Below the pieces are notes generated by a model, which worked only from the letters and a program-made list of their open reading frames with translations, was not told the origin of the DNA and ran no database searches. The translations under genes and the position numbers were made by a program. From Pseudomonas citri (GTDB lineage: Bacteria; Pseudomonadota; Gammaproteobacteria; Pseudomonadales; Pseudomonadaceae), in contig NZ_JAODAB010000007.1 in NCBI RefSeq assembly GCF_025336485.1, positions 1 through 64,000 of the forward strand: a stretch of 64,000 nucleotides of DNA. Reading direction: 5' to 3'. This document shows, one piece after another, positions 29,711-36,697 of the stretch (positions within the stretch are counted from its first letter, which is position 1; each line of letters begins with the position of its first letter).

Positions 29711-29727
29711 CTTAACGAAACCTGAAG
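29711..29727 (-). promoter_or_regulatory. PmrA/QseB-like box for the HDO operon
   Basis: CTTAAC-GAAAC-CTGAAG matches the CTTAAG-N5-CTTAAG direct repeat bound by PmrA and QseB-type regulators at 10 of 12 positions, with the exact 11-base period. It lies 49 bases before the first gene of the operon that encodes its own QseB/PmrA-type regulator, which suggests autoregulation. GTTTC/GAAAC inverted arms overlap it. Confidence 0.6.
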
Positions 29728-29902
29728 GTGGAAAGTTTTGTCACGCCCGACAAATAGTCCGATCTAACCTGGCTGCCCTTGCTCGCTCTTCCGTAGTACA
29801 GTAGGCAAAACCCGATAAATATCCATTTTGAGATAACCTCAAGTGCCAGGCTCCAACATGGCCCCGCACTCCCCATCACCCTTCTGCCGCGGCGGTAACT
29901 GC

Positions 29903-31609
29903 ATGATCGACATCACCGAAGTTTCCATCGCCCACCTGCGGGCGGCACTCGAATCCGGCCAGGCTACCGCCGTCGAGCTGGTCCAGGCCTATCTTGCCCG
30001 GATCGATGCCTACGACGGCCCCGATACCGCTACCGCCCTCAATGCGGTGGTGGTGCGCAATCCCGATGCACTGAAGGAGGCCCAGGCTTCCGACGCCCGT
30101 CGGGCCAGCGGCCAGACCCTGGGACCACTCGATGGCATTCCCTACACGGCCAAGGACAGTTACCTGGTCAAGGGACTCACCGCCGCGTCCGGCAGCCCGG
30201 CGTTCAAGGACCTGGTTGCCTATTGCGATGCGTTCACCATCGAACGGCTTCGCGGCGCCGGGGCGATCTGCCTGGGCAAGACCAACATGCCGCCCATGGC
30301 GAACGGCGGCATGCAGCGCGGGGTGTATGGCCGGGCCGAGAGCCCGTACAACGCCGATTACCTCACCGCCCCTTTCGCTTCGGGCTCCTCGAACGGTGCC
30401 GGAACCGCCACCGCCGCCAGTTTCGCCGCCTTCGGCCTAGCCGAGGAAACCTGGTCGAGCGGACGCGGCCCGGCCTCGAACAATGGCCTGTGCGCCTACA
30501 CGCCGTCGCGCGGAGTGATCTCGGTGCGCGGCAACTGGCCGCTGACGCCGACGATGGACGTGGTCGTGCCCTACGCCAGGACCATGGCGGACTTGCTTGA
30601 AGTGCTGGATGTGGTGGTCGCGCCGGATCCCGACACCCGGGGCGACCTCTGGCGCCTGCAACCCTGGGTGCCGATCCCGAGCGTCGACTCGGTCCGCCCG
30701 GCCTCCTACCCAAGCCTTGCCGCCAACGCCAGCGCTCTGGCGGGCGTGCGGTTCGGCGTCCCGCGCATGTACATCAACGCCGACGCCGAGGCGGGCACGT
30801 CCGAAGCACCGGGCATCGGCGGCCCGACCGGCCAGCGCATCGTCACCCGCGACTCGGTGATCGACCTCTGGAAAAACGCCCGCAAGGCCCTTGAAGCCTG
30901 TGGCGCCGAAGTGGTCGAGGTGGATTTCCCACTGGTGTCCAACTGCGAGGGCGATCGCCCCGGTGCGCCGACGGTGTTCACCCGCGGCCTGGTTTCCAAG
31001 GAGTTCCTGCACCATGAGCTGTGGGACCTGTCGGCCTGGGCGTTCGATGATTTCCTGCGGGCCAATGGTGATCCGAAGTTGAATCGCCTGGCGGATGTCG
31101 ATGGGCCGCTGATCTTCCCCCACGACCCCGGCACCCTGCCCAACCGCGAGGACGATCTGGCGGCCGGCATGGACGAATACGTGAAAATGGCCCAGCGTGG
31201 CATCACGCCGTGGGACCAGATCGCCACCCTGCCGGACGGACTGCGCGGCCTCGAAGAAACCCGGCGTATCGACCTGGAGCAATGGATGGATCGGCTCGAC
31301 CTCGATGCGGTGATCTTCCCGACCGTGGCCGACGTCGGGCCAGCGGATGCGGATATCAATCCGGTGTCCGCCGACATCGCCTGGAGCAATGGCGTCTGGG
31401 TCGCCAACGGCAACCTCGCCATCCGCCACCTCGGCGTCCCGACCGTCACCGTCCCGATGGGCGTCATGGCGGACATCGGCATGCCGGTCGGGCTGACGTT
31501 TGCCGGGCGAGCCTACGATGACTCGAACCTGCTGCGGCTGGCCTCTGCATTCGAATCGACAGGTTCCAAGCGCCGGGTTCCGCCACGGACGCCGCCCCTG
31601 TCGGCCTGA
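29903..31609 (+). CDS. amidase signature family hydrolase
   Basis: The protein (568 residues from the ATG of MIDITEVSIAHL) has the Ser-cisSer-Lys amidase layout: the lysine in GIPYTAKDSYLV, and GSSNGAGTATAASF containing the cis-serine and the G-S-S glycine-rich loop. Family members hydrolyse amides, including aryl and long-chain ones. Two other starts lie upstream (GTG 29843, ATG 29858) but neither fits the family or has a better ribosome site. The gene is convergent with the LysR gene. Confidence 0.85.
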   Translation: MIDITEVSIAHLRAALESGQATAVELVQAYLARIDAYDGPDTATALNAVVVRNPDALKEAQASDARRASGQTLGPLDGIPYTAKDSYLVKGLTAASGSPAFKDLVAYCDAFTIERLRGAGAICLGKTNMPPMANGGMQRGVYGRAESPYNADYLTAPFASGSSNGAGTATAASFAAFGLAEETWSSGRGPASNNGLCAYTPSRGVISVRGNWPLTPTMDVVVPYARTMADLLEVLDVVVAPDPDTRGDLWRLQPWVPIPSVDSVRPASYPSLAANASALAGVRFGVPRMYINADAEAGTSEAPGIGGPTGQRIVTRDSVIDLWKNARKALEACGAEVVEVDFPLVSNCEGDRPGAPTVFTRGLVSKEFLHHELWDLSAWAFDDFLRANGDPKLNRLADVDGPLIFPHDPGTLPNREDDLAAGMDEYVKMAQRGITPWDQIATLPDGLRGLEETRRIDLEQWMDRLDLDAVIFPTVADVGPADADINPVSADIAWSNGVWVANGNLAIRHLGVPTVTVPMGVMADIGMPVGLTFAGRAYDDSNLLRLASAFESTGSKRRVPPRTPPLSA

Positions 31610-31614
31610 CATCC

Positions 31615-32646
31615 TCAGTTCCCTGTGGGAGCAAAGCTTGCTCGCGATAGCGGTGACTGAGTTGATGATGATATCGACTGTACCGCCGTCATCGCGAGCA
31701 AGCTTTGCTCCCACAGCGGGTGCTCACAGATGGCCTGCGCCTGCTCGGCCACAAATGCGCTGCAACGGGAGCGTAACCAGCGTTCCCCCGAATCATCGTG
31801 CGAAGCCCCCCGCCACACCATGGACAGCTCGTGTTCGGGCAAGCGGATCGGCGCCGGCTCTGCGCGCAAGCCCGTGGTGACCGCCATCGCCCGGGCGACG
31901 TAGTCCGGAACGATGGCGATCATGTCGCTGTGGGCCAGCAACACCGGCAAGGCGCTGAATTGCGGCACGGTCAACACGACCCGACGCTGGCGCCCCATCA
32001 GCCCTAGCGCGCGGTCCGAGTCATCCATCACATTGCCCATGGACGACACCACTGCGTGGGGCCGGTCGCAGAATTGGTCCAGGTTCAACACGCCAGGTTG
32101 CGCGTCGGCGCGCAACAGCATCGGCCGAATGGCGCGCAAGACCTTGCGCCGGGCGTTGGCCGGCAGTTCCTGGGTGTCACTGATTCCCAGGGAGATTTCA
32201 CCGCAGGCCAAGAGCTGCGACATCTGCCACTGATCGGCCCGGCGCACCACCAGCGTCGTGCCCGGTGCCTCGACCCGCAGGCGTCGCAACAGGTCCGGTA
32301 ACAAGGCATATTCGACATCGTCGGAAAGCCCGATATGAAAGGTCGCCTCGCTGGTGCCGGGGTCGAACGCCTGGCAACGGCTCAAGGCCGCAGCGATGCC
32401 ATCCAGTGCCGGAGACAGGTTGGAGAAAATTTCCTGGGCCCGGGACGTCGGCTCCATCAGCCGACCCGCGCGAATGAACAACGGGTCATCGAACATCAAC
32501 CGCAGGCGCGCCAGGGCGCTGCTGATGGTCGGCTGGCCGAGAAAGAGCTTCTCGCTGACGCGCGTGACATTGCGCTCATGCATCAAGGTTTCGAAGACCA
32601 CCAGCAGATTGATGTCAGCACGACGCAGGTCATTTCTGTTCATCAT
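31615..32646 (-). CDS. LysR-family transcriptional regulator with REP-encoded C-terminus
   Basis: A 343-residue LysR protein of the NodD-like branch: the N-terminal winged HTH (ADINLLVVFETLMHERNVTRVSEKLFLGQPTISSALARLR, with two-copy helices) and a substrate-binding co-inducer domain to about residue 305. The last 35 residues (HPLWEQSLLAMTAV onward) are translated from the REP pair at 31.6 kb, so they are not part of the ancestral protein. The start may be either ATG of the MMN pair. Target and ligand unknown; it ends five bases from the amidase stop. Confidence 0.88.
   Translation of the reverse strand: MMNRNDLRRADINLLVVFETLMHERNVTRVSEKLFLGQPTISSALARLRLMFDDPLFIRAGRLMEPTSRAQEIFSNLSPALDGIAAALSRCQAFDPGTSEATFHIGLSDDVEYALLPDLLRRLRVEAPGTTLVVRRADQWQMSQLLACGEISLGISDTQELPANARRKVLRAIRPMLLRADAQPGVLNLDQFCDRPHAVVSSMGNVMDDSDRALGLMGRQRRVVLTVPQFSALPVLLAHSDMIAIVPDYVARAMAVTTGLRAEPAPIRLPEHELSMVWRGASHDDSGERWLRSRCSAFVAEQAQAICEHPLWEQSLLAMTAVQSISSSTQSPLSRASFAPTGN
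31623..31716. repeat. REP pair (inverted)
   Basis: CTGTGGGAGCAAAGCTTGCT at 31623 and its inverted copy ending at 31716 (AAGCTTTGCTCCCACAG) lie 27 bases apart, each with a CGCGATRGCGGT edge. This is the classic inverted REP doublet. It sits between the convergent amidase and LysR genes and codes for the end of LysR. Confidence 0.9.
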
Positions 32647-32801
32647 AATAGCCGCCCCAGGCGCCAGGCCATTGAGTCAGGAAGGGATAGACGTGGTGAA
32701 TGAAGATTATTCCCGCCACTGGCCGACGTCTGTCGTACGTGGGGACACCCAGCTCACGCTTTAGGCAGGTTCATTGATACTTCGGTATAGATCACCCGCG
32801 C

Positions 32802-33281
32802 CTACGGCTCTTCCAGATAACGGGTCACGCCGACATGGAACAGCGGAATCCGCGACCAATCCTCACGACGGTTGACCAGGGTTTCACCCGAGCCCATCGA
32901 GACTTCGAAAGACAGCGCGCCCTCGTGCAGCTCTCCGTCCCGCCCGACCTTGCCGATCGAATCCCAACCGCAGCAATAGAAACCAAGAGCAGGCAGGTGG
33001 GCGACCTTAATGAAATAACCCTCCACCGCCGCCGCGTACCGGCCTTCGACCTGATAGTCGGCGACAAGGGCCTTGAGCCCATAGAGCACGTCCGCCCGGC
33101 AACCGACGAACTCCAGATGCGGTGGTTTGTGCTGGAGATCGAGCAGCAGGTCGCCGCACGCGGGGCCACCCTCGGACCCTGCATGGACAGCCGCTGAGGC
33201 GTTATCGCGCGGCGCAGCGAGGCCGGCGCTTGAGAATGACAGCGCGATGAACGTTGCGACAATGAGCTGTGCCAGGGTCAA
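32802..33281 (-). CDS. exported DUF4952-like protein
   Basis: A 159-residue protein with a signal peptide (cleavage near SAGLAA, residue 23). The conserved run from CGDLLLDLQHKPPHLEFVGC through AVEGYFIK to LGFYCCGWD is what I recall of DUF4952. Four or five cysteines suggest a disulfide-linked periplasmic domain. The only start is a TTG at 33281 without a good ribosome site, so the true start is uncertain. Function unknown. Confidence 0.65.
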   Translation of the reverse strand: MTLAQLIVATFIALSFSSAGLAAPRDNASAAVHAGSEGGPACGDLLLDLQHKPPHLEFVGCRADVLYGLKALVADYQVEGRYAAAVEGYFIKVAHLPALGFYCCGWDSIGKVGRDGELHEGALSFEVSMGSGETLVNRREDWSRIPLFHVGVTRYLEEP

Positions 33282-33415
33282 AATCTGTCTCGATCCATCC
33301 AGGTCCGATGATTATCATGATGGCAGAATCCGCCTCACCGGCGAAGTGCCCCCTGGTACTTCGTTCGAGTCCGCGTTGCCACCTTTTGCTTGCGCCTATT
33401 TGCCCGGAACCACCA

Positions 33416-34060
33416 ATGACGCCCGATCACTCTACGGACATCAATCACGAACCTGTCGTCTACGTCGTGGATGATGACGCGCCGTTGCGCGAAGCCCTCG
33501 GCAGCCTCTTGCGCTCCATTGGCCTGCGAGCCGAGTTGTTCGGCTCGGTTGCCCAGTTCATGCAACACCCACGCGCAGGCGGGCCCAGTTGCCTGGTGCT
33601 GGATGTACGACTACAGGGCGCCAGCGGCCTGGAACTCCAGCAGACACTGGCAACGGCCAATATCCAGTTGCCCATCGTGTTCATCACCGGTCACGGTGAC
33701 ATCGCCATGACGGTGCGGGCGATGAAGGCCGGGGCGGTGGACTTCCTGACCAAGCCGTTCCGCGAGCAGGACCTGATCGACGCCGTGTCCGCCGCCCTTG
33801 CGCAAGACCGTGTGCGCCGCGAATCCGAGCACAGTCGCCAGCAACTCCATGGCCGCTACGCGACCCTGAGCAACCGCGAACAACAGGTCATGGCGCTGGC
33901 CGTATCAGGCTTGATGAACAAACAGATCGCCGGGGAAATCGGCCTGAGCGAAATCACGGTCAAGATTCATCGCGGCCAGGCCATGCGCAAGATGTGCGCA
34001 CGTTCGTTTGCCGACCTGGTGCGGATGGCGCAGGCGTTGGACATCAGCCTCGCCAAGTGA
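33416..34060 (+). CDS. FixJ/NarL-type response regulator
   Basis: A 214-residue regulator. The receiver has the acidic pocket VDDD and phospho-acceptor D63 (VLDVRLQGASG), and the LuxR-type HTH is at about 140-205 (TLSNREQQVMALAVSGLMNKQIAGEIGLSEITVKIH). The start is the ATG of MTPDHSTDIN, internal to a longer open frame that has no signal to justify it. There is no histidine kinase in this region, so its partner is elsewhere. Confidence 0.87.
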   Translation: MTPDHSTDINHEPVVYVVDDDAPLREALGSLLRSIGLRAELFGSVAQFMQHPRAGGPSCLVLDVRLQGASGLELQQTLATANIQLPIVFITGHGDIAMTVRAMKAGAVDFLTKPFREQDLIDAVSAALAQDRVRRESEHSRQQLHGRYATLSNREQQVMALAVSGLMNKQIAGEIGLSEITVKIHRGQAMRKMCARSFADLVRMAQALDISLAK

Positions 34061-34065
34061 GCGTT

Positions 34066-34080
34066 CATACCCACGTATAC
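34066..34080. promoter_or_regulatory. CATACC-N3-GTATA motif, copy before the lone receiver
   Basis: CATACCCACGTATAC lies in the gap between the FixJ-type regulator and the lone receiver gene, 74 bases before the latter. It matches the site at 34562 at all conserved positions. Confidence 0.5.
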
Positions 34081-34153
34081 TAGGCGTGACCAGGGGACAG
34101 CGTATCTTGCGGGAGCACAGACGCCCGCCATGGCTACCTGACATCACCCAGGT

Positions 34154-34534
34154 ATGAAAATGTCCCACACCGCAATTATTTCCGTTGTCGATGACGATGA
34201 GTTCGTTCGAATGGCCCTCGACGGGCTGCTGCGCGCCAACGGCTACACCGTCCGGACGTATGCCAGTGCCCTGGACTTCCTGTCTTGCACTCGCGCCGAA
34301 CAGGCCTGCTGCCTGATCTCGGACATCACGATGCCCGGCATGAGCGGCATCCAGATGTACAACGAACTGGCTGCCCGAGGCGTTCATATCCCGGTGATTT
34401 TCATCACGGGATACCCCGGCGTACCACCCCGTGTCGACGCGGCCGCCACCGAGCCGGTGGCTTTTTTTTCCAAACCGTTTGACTGCGCGCAACTGATCGC
34501 CTGCATCGAATCAGTGATCGATCGCCCGGCCTGA
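34154..34534 (+). CDS. single-domain response regulator (receiver only)
   Basis: A 126-residue CheY-like receiver with acidic residues D13-D15, phospho-acceptor D57 (LISDITMPG), and the conserved T/K switch in FITGYPG and FSKPF. There is no output domain, so it acts by protein contacts or as a phosphate sink, perhaps in the same relay as the FixJ-type regulator. RBS is poor; the ATG at 34154 is followed by a second ATG two codons on. Confidence 0.82.
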   Translation: MKMSHTAIISVVDDDEFVRMALDGLLRANGYTVRTYASALDFLSCTRAEQACCLISDITMPGMSGIQMYNELAARGVHIPVIFITGYPGVPPRVDAAATEPVAFFSKPFDCAQLIACIESVIDRPA

Positions 34535-34561
34535 CGCCGCCCTCCCCATCGGCCCGCTTTT

Positions 34562-34597
34562 CATACCTTGGTATAGAAGCTTCATACCCAGACATGC
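34562..34597. promoter_or_regulatory. CATACC-N3-GTATA motif pair before the NDH-2-like gene
   Basis: CATACCTTGGTATAG (34562-34576) and the half-conserved CATACCCAGACATGC (34583-34597) lie in the 231-base gap before the flavoprotein gene. A further related copy, GATACTTCGGTATAG, is at 32776-32790. The repeated palindromic pattern suggests a binding site of the neighbouring FixJ-type regulator. Confidence 0.5.
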
Positions 34598-34765
34598 CCG
34601 CGCTGACCTTATGTAGAAGTGTTGGATGAAGCCCCCACGCATACCATTTCCTACAGCGAACCGAAGCTAACGCCATTGAAGTCACGCACTTTGGCCACTT
34701 CGCGACACGCTCACGCTGAAACAGCTGAACATTCAACGTATCGATTTTGTCTTCGGGAGCACATC

Positions 34766-35968
34766 ATGAAACAACATATTCTGATTGTCGGCGCTGGGTT
34801 CGGTGGGATCTGGAGTGCGCTGAGCGCCGCCCGCCTGCTGGACCAACATAATCGCAATGACGTGCAGATCAGCGTCCTGGCCCCCCAGGCGCAATTGCGC
34901 ATCCGCCCACGCTTCTACGAGCCGGACGTGCACACCATGCAGGCGCCGCTGGACGAGTTGTTCAACGCCGTCGGCGTGAATTTCGTGCAGGGGTTTGCCG
35001 AGAGCATCGATGCCGACCTCAAGCAAGTGCGCTACAGCGACGCCTCAGGGGCCCGAGGCTCACTGAGCTACGACCGGCTGGTACTGGCGGCGGGCAGCAA
35101 ACTGACGCGCCCGGACCTGGTCGGCCTGAGCGAGCACACCTTCGACGTCGATGAAATCGAACAGGCAACGCGCCTCGAAGCCCACCTCAAATCCCTCAAG
35201 GACCTGCCGGACAGCCCGGCTCGCAACACCGTGGTGGTGGCCGGCGGTGGCTTTACCGGGATCGAGACCGCGACCGAGATGCCCGCCCGCCTGCGCGCCG
35301 TCCTGGGCAATGATGCGAAAATCCGGGTCATCGTTGTGGATCGCGGACCGCAGATCGGCGCATCGCTGGGGGTCGGTATCCGTCCGGCCCTTATCGAAGC
35401 CTCCGATCACCTGGGTATCGAGTGGATCCTCAATGCCTCGGTCGACTCAGTGGACGCCGGCGGCGTCACCCTGTCGGACGGCCAGCGCATCGAATCCAAC
35501 ACCGTGATCTGGACCGTGGGTTTTTCCGCCAGTCCATTGACCCAGCACGTGCCGGGTACCCGTGATCGCCTCGGACGCCTGCACGTCGATGGCACACTGA
35601 AGGTACAAGGGCAAAACCACATCTTCGCTGCCGGCGATGTGGCCTACGCCGCCACCGACACCTTGGGCAACTATGCGGCGATGTCCTGCCAGCACGCCAT
35701 TGCCCTGGGACGCTACGCCGGCAACAACGTCGCCGCCGACCTGCTGGGCGTGGCGCCGATGACCTACAGCCAGCCCAAATACGTGACCTGCCTGGACCTG
35801 GGCGCCTGGGGCGCGGTGTACACCGAAGGTTGGGATCGCCAGCTCAAACTGGTGGGCCAGGAAGCCAAGAGCCTCAAGAACCAGATCAACTCGATCTGGA
35901 TCTACCCACCCGCCGCCGACCGCGCGGCAGCCCTGGCAGCGGCCGACCCGTCGATTCCGGTGGCGTGA
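34766..35968 (+). CDS. NAD(P)/FAD-dependent oxidoreductase (NDH-2-like)
   Basis: A 400-residue flavoprotein. The first FAD-binding motif is HILIVGAGFGGIWSA, the NADH-binding Rossmann motif is VVVAGGGFTGIETA, and HIFAAGDVAYAATD is the second FAD motif. It resembles type II NADH dehydrogenases and nitrile/toxin reductases; the C-terminal amphipathic tail of true NDH-2 is not obvious. CGGGAG precedes the ATG at 34766. A terminator follows it. Confidence 0.82.
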   Translation: MKQHILIVGAGFGGIWSALSAARLLDQHNRNDVQISVLAPQAQLRIRPRFYEPDVHTMQAPLDELFNAVGVNFVQGFAESIDADLKQVRYSDASGARGSLSYDRLVLAAGSKLTRPDLVGLSEHTFDVDEIEQATRLEAHLKSLKDLPDSPARNTVVVAGGGFTGIETATEMPARLRAVLGNDAKIRVIVVDRGPQIGASLGVGIRPALIEASDHLGIEWILNASVDSVDAGGVTLSDGQRIESNTVIWTVGFSASPLTQHVPGTRDRLGRLHVDGTLKVQGQNHIFAAGDVAYAATDTLGNYAAMSCQHAIALGRYAGNNVAADLLGVAPMTYSQPKYVTCLDLGAWGAVYTEGWDRQLKLVGQEAKSLKNQINSIWIYPPAADRAAALAAADPSIPVA

Positions 35969-36021
35969 TTTCATTTCCCAACCCCGGCCAGATCCCTCCT
36001 TTCTGAGTCGGTCTTTCCCAG

Positions 36022-36054
36022 ACACCCGCCATTGATGGTTAGGCGGGTGTTTTT
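36022..36054 (+). terminator. Rho-independent terminator after the NDH-2-like gene
   Basis: Perfect stem ACACCCGCC (36022-36030) with GGCGGGTGT (36042-36050), followed by TTTTTC. It closes the plus-strand transcript before the convergent FMN reductase operon. Confidence 0.88.
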
Positions 36055-36091
36055 CTTCTCGCCCAACCCAGCCTGCGATCAACCTGGCCCC

Positions 36092-36130
36092 CTTGTGGAA
36101 GCGGGCTTGCTCACGATAGCAATGGGTCAG
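36092..36130 (+). repeat. diverged REP-type repeat
   Basis: CTTGTGGAAGCGGGCTTGCT followed by CACGATAGCAATGGGTCA is a variant of the REP unit, sharing the AATGGGTCAG edge with the copy at 63.66 kb. It abuts the end of the FMN reductase gene. Confidence 0.7.
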
Positions 36131-36136
36131 CTTATG

Positions 36137-36697
36137 TCAAACAGCCCGACCCGACGACGCCTGCTCAATCAACGCACCGACCCCATCCATCAGGAACGTG
36201 CAGGCGGCAGTATCTACCAGACGTCCGTGCTCTATCTTTCCGGCCACCCCGCCAATGACAATCTGCGGGTAGACCACCATCGTCGCCTGGATCGCCCAGA
36301 GTGTTTCATTGAGCTGCTGATGCGCCCGTACCCCGCCGGTAAATGCAGGCGAGGCGGTGAAACACAGCACCGGTCGCCCACTCACGACCGACTTCCCGTG
36401 GGGACGTGACAACCAGTCCAAGGCATTTTTCAGCACGCCCGACATTCCGTGGTTGTACTCCGGTGAACCGATCAGGATTCCGTCGGCCTGCGCTACGGCC
36501 GCGCGCAGGCCGACCACCGCCAGTGGGGCGTGCACACCGTCGTGGTCCTCGTTGTAGGGCGGGATGTGTTCCAGCCCATGAAGCGTCAGTCGAACCGGTC
36601 CGGCCAGCCGTTCAGCCACCGTATTCAGGATCGCCGTATGGGCCGACTGCTGACGCAGGCTGCCCGACAGGCCGAGGAGATTGATCGTCGAGGTCAT
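36137..36697 (-). CDS. NADPH-dependent FMN reductase
   Basis: A 186-residue flavodoxin-like reductase: the phosphate-binding loop GSLRQQSAHTAILN early and the conserved SPEYNHGMSGVLKNALDW in the middle. It could supply reduced flavin or reduce quinones. Its ATG is immediately next to the stop of the MMPL permease gene, so it is the last gene of that operon. Confidence 0.85.
   Translation of the reverse strand: MTSTINLLGLSGSLRQQSAHTAILNTVAERLAGPVRLTLHGLEHIPPYNEDHDGVHAPLAVVGLRAAVAQADGILIGSPEYNHGMSGVLKNALDWLSRPHGKSVVSGRPVLCFTASPAFTGGVRAHQQLNETLWAIQATMVVYPQIVIGGVAGKIEHGRLVDTAACTFLMDGVGALIEQASSGRAV

Noticed and set aside
29843..29902. Upstream GTG/ATG starts for the amidase
   Set aside because: The extra 20 residues do not fit the family and lack a better ribosome site.
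31623..31716. REP doublet as a CRISPR repeat or attC site
   Set aside because: Only two units in inverted order, no spacers and no integrase or cas genes.
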